Notes: generated from the sequence alone by a model not told the origin. 8,227 bases of DNA from an uncultured Clostridia bacterium (GCA_934247125.1 CAKQIZ010000079.1:1-8227); one strand, 5' to 3'. Numbered from the stretch's first letter, positions 1-6,949 are shown. Numbers and translations: made by a program.

Positions 1-28
1 TAATCTCCCCGGCATAGCCGGGGGATTA
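1..28. terminator. GC-rich hairpin at window edge, possible terminator
   Basis: A strong hairpin: CCCCGGC (7-13) pairs with GCCGGGG (17-23) around an ATA loop, and the stem continues through TAATC (1-5) with GATTA (24-28) if T6 is bulged out. On the plus strand the tail is only ATTATTGAT; on the minus strand the tail lies outside the window. It could end a plus-strand gene converging from the left, or be a second minus-strand stop behind the rapZ terminator. The structure is certain, its direction is not. Confidence 0.55.
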
Positions 29-77
29 TTGATCCTCCTCCCTATCGCTCGTCGGATCCTTCGCTAAAGCTAATCAT

Positions 78-108
78 GTAAAAGCCTCTCCGAATGATTC
101 GGAGAGGC
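78..108 (-). terminator. Rho-independent terminator of the rapZ operon
   Basis: A perfect 11-bp stem: GCCTCTCCGAA (84-94) pairs with TTCGGAGAGGC (98-108) around a TGA loop. Read on the minus strand the stem is followed at once by TTTTACAT, the expected T-run. It begins 33 bases past the rapZ stop codon. On the plus strand the tail (GCCTGTTTG) is poor, so the minus direction is preferred. Confidence 0.85.
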
Positions 109-141
109 GCCTGTTTGCTGTTATAAAACTGCCGTCATATC

Positions 142-987
142 CTACAGATCCCTGTGCTCCAGCGTCGTCCTTCTTCCGTTTTCCTGAAGTCTGCGGTGCA
201 GCTCGTTGGCTACCGCTACAGATCTGTGATGACCGCCCGTGCATCCTATGCACACGTTCAGACTGTATTTTCCCTCCTTGATATAAAAAGGCACCAGCAT
301 CTCGATCATATCCATGGCCTTGTCGAGAAAATCGTTCGTGACCTTGTGCTTGAGAACGTACCTGCTTACCTTCGCATTATTGCCCGTAAGCGGCCTAAGC
401 GATTTCACATAATATGGATTCGGTATGAATCTCATGTCGAACACCATATCAGCCGCCATCGGCGTGCCTCTTTTATATCCGAACGACATTATATTTATGA
501 TAAAAGTCTTCTGGTTCTCGCCTGACGTAAGCAGGTGCTTGATCTCTGTCCAAAGCTGCGCCGTCTTCATGTTAGAAGTGTCTATGACGTAGTCCGCTTC
601 TTTTCTCAGCACCTCGAGACGTTCCCGCTCCAGCTTCAGACCCGCCGCTACAGGACCGCCCTCCGAAAGCGGATGCTGTCTCCTCGTCTCGTTGTATCTT
701 CGCAGCAGCACTCGGTCCGACGCTTCCAGATACAGTATCTTGTAATCGATATCATCTTTCTGCAGCTCGTCCAGAGAATCCTTGAGATCGTCAAAAAGCC
801 TGCCGCCCCTTACATCTATCACAAAGGCGGCCTTGTCTATACCTTTTCCTTTCCCGGTCAGATCTATAAAGCTTTTTATCAGTGCAGGCGGCATATTGTC
901 TATGCAGTAGTAGCCCATATCCTCCAGACAGTCTATTGCCTGCGTCTTTCCTGCTCCGGATAACCCTGTTACGATCACTGCTTTCAT
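142..987 (-). CDS. rapZ: RNase adapter / nucleotide-binding protein RapZ (YvcJ family)
   Basis: 281 residues, full length for the family (about 280-290). The N-terminal P-loop domain shows Walker A GLSGAGKT at 8-15, the conserved DNMP at 30-33 and a Walker B-like VIDVRG ending near residue 61 (Asp58). The C-terminal domain carries the family hallmarks SFGYKRGTP and GCTGGHHRS (248-256). In Escherichia coli RapZ binds sRNA GlmZ and directs RNase E to it, controlling GlmS and so UDP-GlcNAc supply; the Bacillus homologue YvcJ binds and hydrolyses nucleotides and its RNA role is less clear. Here a cytosolic regulatory role linked to cell-wall precursors is inferred from the family and from murB in the same operon. 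The ATG overlaps the stop of the PHP gene (ATGA), and an AGGAG sits 5 bases upstream. It is the last gene before a terminator; glmR and whiA do not follow. Confidence 0.95.
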   Translation of the reverse strand: MKAVIVTGLSGAGKTQAIDCLEDMGYYCIDNMPPALIKSFIDLTGKGKGIDKAAFVIDVRGGRLFDDLKDSLDELQKDDIDYKILYLEASDRVLLRRYNETRRQHPLSEGGPVAAGLKLERERLEVLRKEADYVIDTSNMKTAQLWTEIKHLLTSGENQKTFIINIMSFGYKRGTPMAADMVFDMRFIPNPYYVKSLRPLTGNNAKVSRYVLKHKVTNDFLDKAMDMIEMLVPFYIKEGKYSLNVCIGCTGGHHRSVAVANELHRRLQENGRRTTLEHRDL

Positions 988-1736
988 TTTATCTCCTCTA
1001 TGTTCACTATCCTGCTTATATCAAGACCTGCGTCAAGCGCTCTCTGCACGCCTTCCTCAAAGTCCCCGACTCTGTCCGGGGTATGCGCGTCGCTGCTGAT
1101 TATGAATTTGACATCCTCGACCTGTGCCGCTGTCTTTATCTCATCGACAGTCATATGACCGTGCCGCGTATTTATCTCCATCAGCGTATCCGTTTCAGCG
1201 CATACTTCTGCGATCGCCTTTATATCGAACGGTCCCTTGTCTCCGGGATGCGTCAGTATCGATATATCATTTTCACGGAGCGCCCTTATCACCATATCGG
1301 TATTCTTTTTTCTCAGTTTTTCCTCACCGAACCTGAACCCCCTGTTCCACAGCCAGTTCCTCACGCAGCAGCATCCGAACAGACCATAGTGATATCCGGC
1401 TATCACGAAATCGAACTCCTCGAATTCCTCCGGCGTCACATCGAGTCCATTGCCGCCCTTTATTATATTAGCCTCAACGCTCATCTTCACATTGAGTTTA
1501 GGGTATTTCACGTTCATTCGCTCTATGTCATTGCGTATGTTCACGATCTCATTGCGGTTTATCCCGTAAAACAGATGCCCGGGGCCGTGATCCGATATCG
1601 CTATGAAATCGAGCCCCTTGTTGAAAGCCTCTCTCACATTGTCCTCCACGGAGCCTTTACCATGTGAATATGTCGTATGTGTATGCAGATCATAGATAAG
1701 CCTGTACCTGTCTGAGATTTTCTCTTTATTATCCAA
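984..1736 (-). CDS. PHP-domain metal-dependent hydrolase/phosphatase
   Basis: 250 residues with the full set of PHP motifs: DLHTHT (His18, His20), SDHGPGH (Asp49, His50), VEANI (Glu88), GYHYG (His116), LTHPGD (His163), EINTRHG (Glu187, Asn189) and SSDAH (Asp216, His218). These residues bind a multi-metal centre in the family, so it should be an active phosphoesterase; the single-domain layout resembles the YcdX-type phosphatases. The substrate is unknown. No signal peptide or membrane segment is seen, so it is probably cytosolic. The start is TTG, chosen because GGAGGT lies 8 bases upstream and the next in-frame Met (residue 74) would remove the first two metal motifs. The gene overlaps murB upstream by 8 bases and rapZ downstream by 4. 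An unusual Cys-Cys-Cys run occurs at 122-124. Not polymerase X or HisK, as no extra domains are present, though HisK-like activity cannot be excluded. Confidence 0.9.
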   Translation of the reverse strand: MDNKEKISDRYRLIYDLHTHTTYSHGKGSVEDNVREAFNKGLDFIAISDHGPGHLFYGINRNEIVNIRNDIERMNVKYPKLNVKMSVEANIIKGGNGLDVTPEEFEEFDFVIAGYHYGLFGCCCVRNWLWNRGFRFGEEKLRKKNTDMVIRALRENDISILTHPGDKGPFDIKAIAEVCAETDTLMEINTRHGHMTVDEIKTAAQVEDVKFIISSDAHTPDRVGDFEEGVQRALDAGLDISRIVNIEEIK

Positions 1737-2640
1737 TTATCCTTACCTCCGTCTCAAGCCTCACCCCGAATTCGTCAAAGACTCTCGCCCGGACTATCTC
1801 CATGAGCTGCAGGATATCAGTCGCTGTCGCTTCGCCCCTGTTTATTATAAAGCCGCTGTGAAGCTCCGAGACCTGAGCTCCGCCCACAGAAAGCCCTTTG
1901 AGACCTGCGTCCTGTATCAGCTTTCCAGCAAAATATCCTTCCGGTCTTTTGAAAAAGCTGCCAGCGCTCGGGAAGTTCACAGGCTGCCTGGAATTTCTCT
2001 TTTCCATCAGCTCGCTCATCTTCGCTTTTATCTGAGTGCGATTGCCCTCCTCCAGAACGAATTCCACTTCTGTCACTATATCGCCTGTATCATGGAGCTT
2101 CGTATGTCTGTACCCCATCTCAAGCTCGTCTGCCGTCATGTAAAACTCGTGCGATCCGTCCTTCGAAACTATCTTCGCACGTCTGAGTATATCCTTCATC
2201 TCTCCGCCGTATGCACCCGCATTCATGAACACGGCTCCTCCCGTGAATCCCGGTATCCCCGATGCGAATTCGAAACCCGAAAGACCGCCCTCAAGTGCAG
2301 CCTTTGCAGCGACAGACATGCGTGTACCGCTGCCGCAGATAAGACTGCAGTCCTCCTGACGCACATAGTCAAAACCGCTCCCGATCTTGACGATGACACC
2401 GTCGTATCCGCTGTCCTTCACCAGTATGTTAGTACCGTTTCCAAGCACCATATACTCCACTCCGGATCCCGCCAGCACTCCAAGCACTGCTCTGAGCTGC
2501 TCCGCATCTGCCGGAACGACCATCATGCGCGCCTTTCCGCCTGCACGAAATGACGTATACTGCGCCATCGGCACGTCCTCTTCTATACATACTCCGGGGA
2601 TCCTGTCCCCGAATTCTTTCCTTATATCATCAAAAGTCAT
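1729..2640 (-). CDS. murB: UDP-N-acetylenolpyruvoylglucosamine reductase MurB
   Basis: 303 residues, the usual length of the short (type II) MurB of Gram-positive bacteria. MurB is a cytosolic FAD enzyme that uses NADPH to reduce UDP-GlcNAc-enolpyruvate to UDP-MurNAc, the second committed step of peptidoglycan synthesis. The FAD-binding half shows YTSFRAGG (28-35), GNGTN (67-71) and the block from IPG (129-131) to MNAGAYGG (139-146). The substrate half has GYRHT (176-180; Arg178 matches the conserved active-site Arg), SAGSFFK with the catalytic Ser228, and the C-terminal EVRIIG whose Glu298 fits the conserved acid. The common YRxS motif reads YRHT here, a conservative change. The ATG overlaps the stop of the AI-2E gene (ATGA) and has an imperfect AAAGGCGGT ribosome site. 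The 3' end overlaps the PHP gene by 8 bases. Confidence 0.97.
   Translation of the reverse strand: MTFDDIRKEFGDRIPGVCIEEDVPMAQYTSFRAGGKARMMVVPADAEQLRAVLGVLAGSGVEYMVLGNGTNILVKDSGYDGVIVKIGSGFDYVRQEDCSLICGSGTRMSVAAKAALEGGLSGFEFASGIPGFTGGAVFMNAGAYGGEMKDILRRAKIVSKDGSHEFYMTADELEMGYRHTKLHDTGDIVTEVEFVLEEGNRTQIKAKMSELMEKRNSRQPVNFPSAGSFFKRPEGYFAGKLIQDAGLKGLSVGGAQVSELHSGFIINRGEATATDILQLMEIVRARVFDEFGVRLETEVRIIG
1745..1750 (-). promoter_or_regulatory. Ribosome binding site deciding the TTG start of the PHP gene
   Basis: GGAGGT on the minus strand, 8 bases before the TTG at 1736-1734 and inside the 3' end of murB. It supports the rare start codon, and its position implies that ribosomes finishing murB help start the next gene. 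Confidence 0.75.
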
Positions 2641-3899
2641 ATCGTTTTACCGCCTTTTCTCTTTTTTCTGCTGCGCTTCGGCCTGTCGATCTTCATGAAA
2701 CATGTCTCTACTCTGTATTCACCGAGATCCGTTGAAAGCCCGCGCTTTCTAAGCTTGCTATTGACCGCTCTCCTCACATATGCATATATTATCGCAAATA
2801 CAGGTATACCTATCACCATGCCGATGAAACCGAACAACCCGCCGCCCACGAGCACTGAGAACAGTACCCAGAAGCTGGCCAGCCCTGTCGAATCGCCAAG
2901 GATCTTTGGACCCAGTATATTTCCGTCGAACTGCTGCAGCAGCAGTATGAATATCACGAAATATATACACTGTCTCGTATCCACCATCAGCAGGAGCAGC
3001 GCCGAAGGTATCGCTCCTATGAACGGACCGAAGAACGGTATTATGTTGGTTATACCTATTATACAGCTTATCAGCAGTGTGTATTCCCATCCGAATATCG
3101 ACATGAAAATGAAACACAGTATACCGATTATCAGCGAATCTATGATCTTGCCGTTTATGAATCCGCCGAACGTCCTGTTCGTGAAATGCGCTCCCGCGAG
3201 GATCTCGTCAGCCGTTTCTTTCCTGAAAACAGACATTATCACTTTCTTCATCTGGGCTGCGAACGTCTCCTTGCTGTTAAGAAAATATGCGCATATTATT
3301 ATGCCGATGAAAAAGTTCTTCACTACGTTTATCGCACCTATAACACCTGTCGATATGCTGCTGGCTATCGCTCCGTACTCCGGAAGGATCCTGTCTGTCA
3401 CAAAAGCTATGGCATTGTCGGTGAAATTATTTATCCACCCGTCCAGTATATCCTTGAGCCCCGGCATGCGCGTCATCCTGAGGTCGAGCCAGTCCTTGAG
3501 ACTGTCCATACTCGACGGCAGGAGCCTGATGATCTTCACTACGCTGTCTACGAGACCCGGTATTATCATCCACAGTATACCGCCGATTATCACCAGCAGC
3601 AGTACGAGCGACGCGATGGTGCCGATGGCCTTGGAAATAGCTGCAGCCTTTGGTATCTCACGCTTCGGACGCTTTAAGAGCGCATATACGTTGCGCACTG
3701 TGAAATTGTATACAGGGCAGAGCAGATATGCCATTATAAGCCCGTATATAAACGGAGTAAGTATTGAAACGATTTTGCTGACTATATGGCTCACGTCTGA
3801 CATCCTGTATATTGCAAAAAATACAATAATACTGCATAAAATCACCAGGAATGCAGTAAAGCCCCATTTTATGTGCTTTTCGTCAAAACTTACTTTCAT
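2637..3899 (-). CDS. AI-2E family (TqsA/YtvI-like) multi-pass membrane transporter
   Basis: 420 residues, a polytopic membrane protein. Hydrophobic segments lie at about 12-31, 44-66, 92-115, 182-207, 254-270, 273-305, 310-321 and 340-373, separated by a hydrophilic stretch (about 120-180) between the third and fourth. Family hallmarks are NIIPFFGPFIGAIPS (285-299) and PKILG (331-335). The C-terminus is a strongly basic cytoplasmic tail (about 404-418). Named members include TqsA, proposed to export autoinducer-2, and Na+/H+ antiporters, so the substrate here is open; the family name should not be read as proof of AI-2 transport. It is the first gene of the leftward operon and overlaps murB by 4 bases. 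The ribosome site GAGGTGATC matches the 16S tail almost perfectly and sits 2 bases from the ATG, close for its length. The high-scoring open frame on the opposite strand is a shadow. Confidence 0.88.
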   Translation of the reverse strand: MKVSFDEKHIKWGFTAFLVILCSIIVFFAIYRMSDVSHIVSKIVSILTPFIYGLIMAYLLCPVYNFTVRNVYALLKRPKREIPKAAAISKAIGTIASLVLLLVIIGGILWMIIPGLVDSVVKIIRLLPSSMDSLKDWLDLRMTRMPGLKDILDGWINNFTDNAIAFVTDRILPEYGAIASSISTGVIGAINVVKNFFIGIIICAYFLNSKETFAAQMKKVIMSVFRKETADEILAGAHFTNRTFGGFINGKIIDSLIIGILCFIFMSIFGWEYTLLISCIIGITNIIPFFGPFIGAIPSALLLLMVDTRQCIYFVIFILLLQQFDGNILGPKILGDSTGLASFWVLFSVLVGGGLFGFIGMVIGIPVFAIIYAYVRRAVNSKLRKRGLSTDLGEYRVETCFMKIDRPKRSRKKRKGGKTI

Positions 3900-3931
3900 A
3901 TGATCACCTCTACAGCTTTATTTTACAATAA

Positions 3932-3960
3932 TTTATATGCAAAGTCTCCATATTTTTAAA
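3932..3960 (-). promoter_or_regulatory. Candidate promoter of the AI-2E-murB-PHP-rapZ operon
   Basis: On the minus strand, TTTAAA (3960-3955) as -35 is followed after 17 bases by TATAAA (3937-3932) as -10. The match is moderate in an AT-rich stretch, so an alternative is possible. It would give a leader of about 25-30 bases before the ATG at 3899. The -35 ends 1 base from the upstream ARG box. Confidence 0.45.
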
Positions 3961-3961
3961 T

Positions 3962-3979
3962 TGTGAAGAAAAATTTACT
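3962..3979. promoter_or_regulatory. Candidate upstream ARG box (ArgR/AhrC operator)
   Basis: TGTGAAGAAAAATTTACT on the plus strand. Against the E. coli ARG box as I recall it (WNTGAATWWWWATTCANW) it differs at 2 of 18 positions (G for T at 7, T for C at 15); against the Bacillus form (CATGAATAAAAATKCAAK) it matches about 13 of 18. The AT-rich setting makes chance matches more likely. Its centre is 74 bases from the downstream box, about seven helical turns, which would suit one ArgR hexamer holding both. Confidence 0.45.
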
Positions 3980-3997
3980 TTTTTTTCGTTATTGGGG

Positions 3998-4025
3998 TTG
4001 AATTTATACATTTCTTATGTATAAT
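3998..4025 (+). promoter_or_regulatory. argG promoter (sigma-A type)
   Basis: TTGAAT (3998-4003) as -35, a 16-base spacer, and a perfect TATAAT (4020-4025) as -10. Transcription should start near 4032, giving a leader of about 73 bases. No riboswitch or T-box signature is visible in that leader. Confidence 0.75.
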
Positions 4026-4035
4026 AATAAACAGT

Positions 4036-4053
4036 TGCTAATTTTTATTCATG
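4036..4053. promoter_or_regulatory. ARG box at the argG start site (ArgR/AhrC operator)
   Basis: Read on the minus strand the site is CATGAATAAAAATTAGCA. Its first 14 bases match the Bacillus AhrC consensus (CATGAATAAAAATKCAAK) without a mismatch; the last four do not. It lies about +4 to +21 relative to the predicted argG start, where bound repressor would block promoter clearance. Arginine-dependent repression of argGH is inferred; no argR gene is in the window. Confidence 0.7.
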
Positions 4054-4104
4054 ATTTGAGTAATAACGAATACATATAAATCAATTTTCAGGAGGAACAT
4101 ACAA

Positions 4105-5373
4105 ATGGCTAAGGAAAAAGTTGTACTGGCATACTCAGGCGGACTCGACACATCAGTTATCATGACATGGCTCAAGGAAAACTACGATTACGACGTTATC
4201 GCAGTATGCTGCAATGCAGGACAGAACGAAGATTTTGACGCGATCGAAAAGAAAGCGCTGGCTACAGGTGCTATCAAGGCATACACTGTAGACCTCAGAG
4301 AAGAATTCATCACAGATTACATATGGCCTACTCTCAAGGCAGGCGCTATATATGAAGGGCAGTACATGCTGGGAACTTCCATGGCAAGACCTCTGATGGC
4401 AAAGAAACTCGTAGAGATCGCTGAAAAGGAAGAAGCGTTCTACATAGCTCACGGATGCACAGGAAAAGGAAACGATCAGGTCCGTTTCGAAACTACTATC
4501 AAGGCTCTGAATCCTGCCATCAAGATCATAGCTCCATGGAGATTCTGGGATTTCTCATCGAGAGAAGACCTGATAGAATATGCAAAGGCTCACAATATTC
4601 CTATCAGCCAGACAACTAAGAAAATATACAGCCGTGACGAGAACATATGGCACATCAGCCATGAAGGCGGCGAACTCGAAAATCCATGGAACGAACATCT
4701 CAAGACTATCCATGTTCTCAGCGTCGCACCGGAAGATGCTCCTGACGAACCTACTTATGTGGATATCGATTTCGAACAGGGCATCCCTGTTGCGCTCGAC
4801 GGCGAAAAGATGGATCCTGTCGCACTCCTCACAAAACTCAATGAACTGGGCAGCAAGAACGGCGTGGGGACTATCGATATCATCGAAAACCGTCTCGTCG
4901 GAATGAAGTCCAGAGGCGTATACGAGACTCCCGGAGGAACTATCCTGTTCGCAGCTCACGCAGGACTCGAACAGCTCATCCTCGACAGAGACACGACTCA
5001 GTACAAGAACATCGTTTCACAGAAATTCGCGCAGCTCGTATATGACGGACTCTGGTTCACACCGCTCAGAGAAGCGATCAGCGCTTTCGTAGATGTGACC
5101 CAGAAAGAAGTTACAGGTACAGTTAAGATGAAGCTCTATAAGGGTGTTCCTTATGTAGCAGCCAAGAAATCACCTTACTCGCTTTACAACGAAGAATTCG
5201 CTACATTCAGCAAAGACGAAGTTTACAACCAGCAGGATTCCGAAGGCTTCATAAACCTGTTCTCACTGCCGCTCAAGATACGCGCTATCCAGAAGCAGAC
5301 AGTAGAAGGCGGAGCCAAGAAACATGAAGCTCTCGAAAGAAAGGTCCTCAAAGGCGGAGACTTTATCGAGTAG
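4105..5373 (+). CDS. argG: Argininosuccinate synthase
   Basis: 422 residues, within the family's usual 400-450. The cytosolic enzyme joins citrulline and aspartate at the cost of ATP (to AMP + PPi), giving argininosuccinate, the penultimate step of arginine synthesis. The N-type ATP pyrophosphatase P-loop is AYSGGLDTS (9-17). Further conserved blocks are [14 protein letters not shown] (116-129), APWR (143-146), YSRDENIW (175-182) and EGGELENPW, then the C-terminal block around [11 protein letters not shown] and the multimerisation region with [10 protein letters not shown] near the end. The wording [17 protein letters not shown] resembles the longer ArgG type more than the classic NLWGRSIEGG form; this is an impression, not an alignment. 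AGGAGG lies 9 bases before the ATG. Codons are biased to ATC, CTC, GAA and AAG, in line with good expression. It is followed by argH after 157 bases with no clear terminator. Confidence 0.97.
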   Translation: MAKEKVVLAYSGGLDTSVIMTWLKENYDYDVIAVCCNAGQNEDFDAIEKKALATGAIKAYTVDLREEFITDYIWPTLKAGAIYEGQYMLGTSMARPLMAKKLVEIAEKEEAFYIAHGCTGKGNDQVRFETTIKALNPAIKIIAPWRFWDFSSREDLIEYAKAHNIPISQTTKKIYSRDENIWHISHEGGELENPWNEHLKTIHVLSVAPEDAPDEPTYVDIDFEQGIPVALDGEKMDPVALLTKLNELGSKNGVGTIDIIENRLVGMKSRGVYETPGGTILFAAHAGLEQLILDRDTTQYKNIVSQKFAQLVYDGLWFTPLREAISAFVDVTQKEVTGTVKMKLYKGVPYVAAKKSPYSLYNEEFATFSKDEVYNQQDSEGFINLFSLPLKIRAIQKQTVEGGAKKHEALERKVLKGGDFIE

Positions 5374-5396
5374 CAGACATATATAACTGACATTTC

Positions 5397-5412
5397 ATAT
5401 CCTCACGGATAT
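5397..5412 (+). other. Small hairpin in the argG-argH spacer
   Basis: ATATCC (5397-5402) pairs perfectly with GGATAT (5407-5412) around TCAC, 24 bases past the argG stop. No T-run follows, so a terminator is unlikely. It immediately precedes the long stem-loop at 5418. Confidence 0.4.
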
Positions 5413-5417
5413 ATCCC

Positions 5418-5475
5418 TGAAACCCTTTGCATACAGGCTGAACATCACACATCAGCACTATGCAGAGGGCTTTCA
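5418..5475 (+). other. Long imperfect stem-loop between argG and argH
   Basis: CCCTTTGCATA (5423-5433) pairs over its whole length with TATGCAGAGGG (5459-5469), with one T-G wobble. The stem extends outward as TGAAA (5418-5422) with TTTCA (5471-5475), leaving C5470 bulged, and inward as GCTGA (5437-5441) with TCAGC (5452-5456) across a small internal loop. In all 21 base pairs close a 10-base loop. What follows is TTACAAAAG, not a T-run, so this is not a standard terminator. It may be an mRNA processing or stability element that sets the argG:argH ratio, or a dispersed genomic repeat; neither can be decided here. Inverted repeats of DNA-binding type cannot be excluded. Confidence 0.65.
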
Positions 5476-5494
5476 TTACAAAAGAAAATTTCAA

Positions 5495-5507
5495 TTCAGT
5501 GACTGAA
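5495..5507 (+). other. Small hairpin just before the argH ribosome site
   Basis: TTCAG (5495-5499) pairs with CTGAA (5503-5507) around TGA. It ends 4 bases before the AAAGGAGG ribosome site of argH (5512-5519). The stem is short and its effect on translation is unknown. Confidence 0.35.
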
Positions 5508-5530
5508 CATCAAAGGAGGAACCGTAACAT

Positions 5531-6907
5531 ATGAAGCTTTGGAAAGGACGATTCGCAAAAGCCTCTACTTCATCAGCAGACGAATTCAACGCATCCATCG
5601 AATTCGACCAGAGACTGTACAGGGAGGATATCACAGGCAGCATAGCGCATGCTGAAATGCTGGGAAAACAGGGGATCATCACACCTGAAGAATCACAGCT
5701 GATCATAAAAACACTCAGGGAGATCCTCGCGGATATCGAAGCCGGCAAAGTCGAATTCACCATAGAATCAGAAGATATACACATGAACATAGAATCCATC
5801 CTGACAGAGAGGATAGGCGATACAGGCAAAAAGCTTCATACAGCAAGAAGCCGAAACGATCAGATCGCAGTCGATATAAGGCTATACCTCAAAAAAGAGA
5901 CTGCCGCTGTCGACAGCGTGCTGAGTGAACTCCTCGATGCGCTCGAAAAGCTCGCAAAGGAACACACCGATACAGTTATGCCGGGATACACACATCTGCA
6001 GCGTGCACAGCCTGTGACACTGGCATACCATCTGCTGGCATACTACCAGATGTTCTCAAGAGACAGGGAAAGATTCAGCGACTGTCTCAAAAGGGTAGAC
6101 AGACTCCCTCTCGGAAGCGGCGCCCTTGCGGGCACTACGTACGATACTGACAGAGATTTTCTCGCTGAAAAGCTCGGATTTGCAGAAGTCCTTCCTAACG
6201 GCATGGACGCCGTAGCGGACAGAGATTTCGCGATCGAATTCATAAACTGCTGCGCTGTCACGATGATGCATCTTTCCAGATTCTGCGAAGAACTGATACT
6301 CTGGAGCTCAGTCGAATTCAGCTTCATCGAGATCGACGACTCGTTTTCGACAGGCAGCAGCATCATGCCGCAAAAGAAGAATCCGGACATGGCTGAACTG
6401 ATCAGAGGAAAAACAGGCCGCGTATACGGTGACCTGATGAGCCTTCTCACTATATGCAAAGGCCTGCCGCTCGCGTACAACAAGGACCTTCAGGAAGACA
6501 AGATCCCTGTATTCGATGCTGTAGACACGCTCAAGGCGTCAGTGGGCATCTTCACCGAGATGATCCTCACGATGAAAGTTCGCGAAGAGAAGATGGAAAG
6601 CGCTGCTAAATACGGCTACATGAACGCTACAGATGCAGCCGACTACCTCGTTTCAAAGGGTATCCCGTTCAGAGACTGCCATGAGATCATCGGCAAAATA
6701 GTCCTCTACTGCATCAACAAGGGCATCGCGATCGAAGATATGACGATGGATGAGTTCAGATCGTTCTCCGACAAGTTCGACGATGACATCTATGAAAAGA
6801 TCGCTGTCAGAAGCTGCATCAAAGCGAAGAAGTCAAAAGGCTCCACTTCATTCGAAAGCGTGGCTGCACAGCTCGCCGAGATCGACAGTAAAAAAAATCA
6901 GAAATGA
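5531..6907 (+). CDS. argH: Argininosuccinate lyase
   Basis: 458 residues, the usual length (about 460). It splits argininosuccinate into arginine and fumarate, the last step of arginine synthesis; the family works as a cytosolic homotetramer of the fumarase/aspartase superfamily with active sites shared between subunits. Visible signatures are the N-terminal WKGRF (4-8), EDIHMNIE, HTARSRNDQIA with RSRNDQ at 106-111, GYTHLQRAQP with the catalytic-region His155, and the superfamily signature GSSIMPQKKNP (275-285) holding the catalytic Ser277. C-terminal residues are intact. AAAGGAGG (5512-5519) lies 11 bases before the ATG. It is probably cotranscribed with argG and under the same ARG-box control, as no promoter is evident in the spacer. 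Eight A residues near the 3' end (6890-6897) are a homopolymer, but slippage there would change only the last few residues. Confidence 0.97.
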   Translation: MKLWKGRFAKASTSSADEFNASIEFDQRLYREDITGSIAHAEMLGKQGIITPEESQLIIKTLREILADIEAGKVEFTIESEDIHMNIESILTERIGDTGKKLHTARSRNDQIAVDIRLYLKKETAAVDSVLSELLDALEKLAKEHTDTVMPGYTHLQRAQPVTLAYHLLAYYQMFSRDRERFSDCLKRVDRLPLGSGALAGTTYDTDRDFLAEKLGFAEVLPNGMDAVADRDFAIEFINCCAVTMMHLSRFCEELILWSSVEFSFIEIDDSFSTGSSIMPQKKNPDMAELIRGKTGRVYGDLMSLLTICKGLPLAYNKDLQEDKIPVFDAVDTLKASVGIFTEMILTMKVREEKMESAAKYGYMNATDAADYLVSKGIPFRDCHEIIGKIVLYCINKGIAIEDMTMDEFRSFSDKFDDDIYEKIAVRSCIKAKKSKGSTSFESVAAQLAEIDSKKNQK

Positions 6908-6927
6908 TCCTCAAAAAATAATATACC

Positions 6928-6942
6928 GGCAGTCATACTGCC
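6928..6942. other. Small hairpin after argH
   Basis: GGCAGT (6928-6933) pairs perfectly with ACTGCC (6937-6942) around CAT, 20 bases past the argH stop and 7 bases before the main terminator stem. No T-run follows. It may simply protect the mRNA end. Confidence 0.35.
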
Positions 6943-6949
6943 ATACACT

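Noticed and set aside
31..42. Purine-rich GGAGGAGGATC on the minus strand, resembling a ribosome site.
   Set aside because: The nearest following ATG lies about 20 bases away inside the hairpin at 1-28, too far and in a terminator-like structure; it follows the rapZ terminator.
882..1667. A 261-codon plus-strand open frame across the rapZ-PHP junction.
   Set aside because: It is antisense to two well-supported genes, has no ribosome site and no recognisable motifs.
2695..3903. A 402-codon open frame on the plus strand that covers almost the whole AI-2E gene.
   Set aside because: It is antisense to a gene with clear family motifs, has no ribosome site, and its protein is rich in Ser, Ile and Pro without any recognisable domain. 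The minus-strand gene simply lacks the codons that would put stops in this frame.
4032..4104. Riboswitch or T-box in the argG leader.
   Set aside because: The leader is only about 73 bases, AT-rich, with just a weak TTATTC/GAGTAA hairpin and no T-box motif or terminator.
6890..6897. Run of eight A near the argH 3' end as a programmed frameshift site.
   Set aside because: A +1 shift would open into another frame past the argH stop, but no conserved extension or stimulatory structure is evident and only the last few residues would change.
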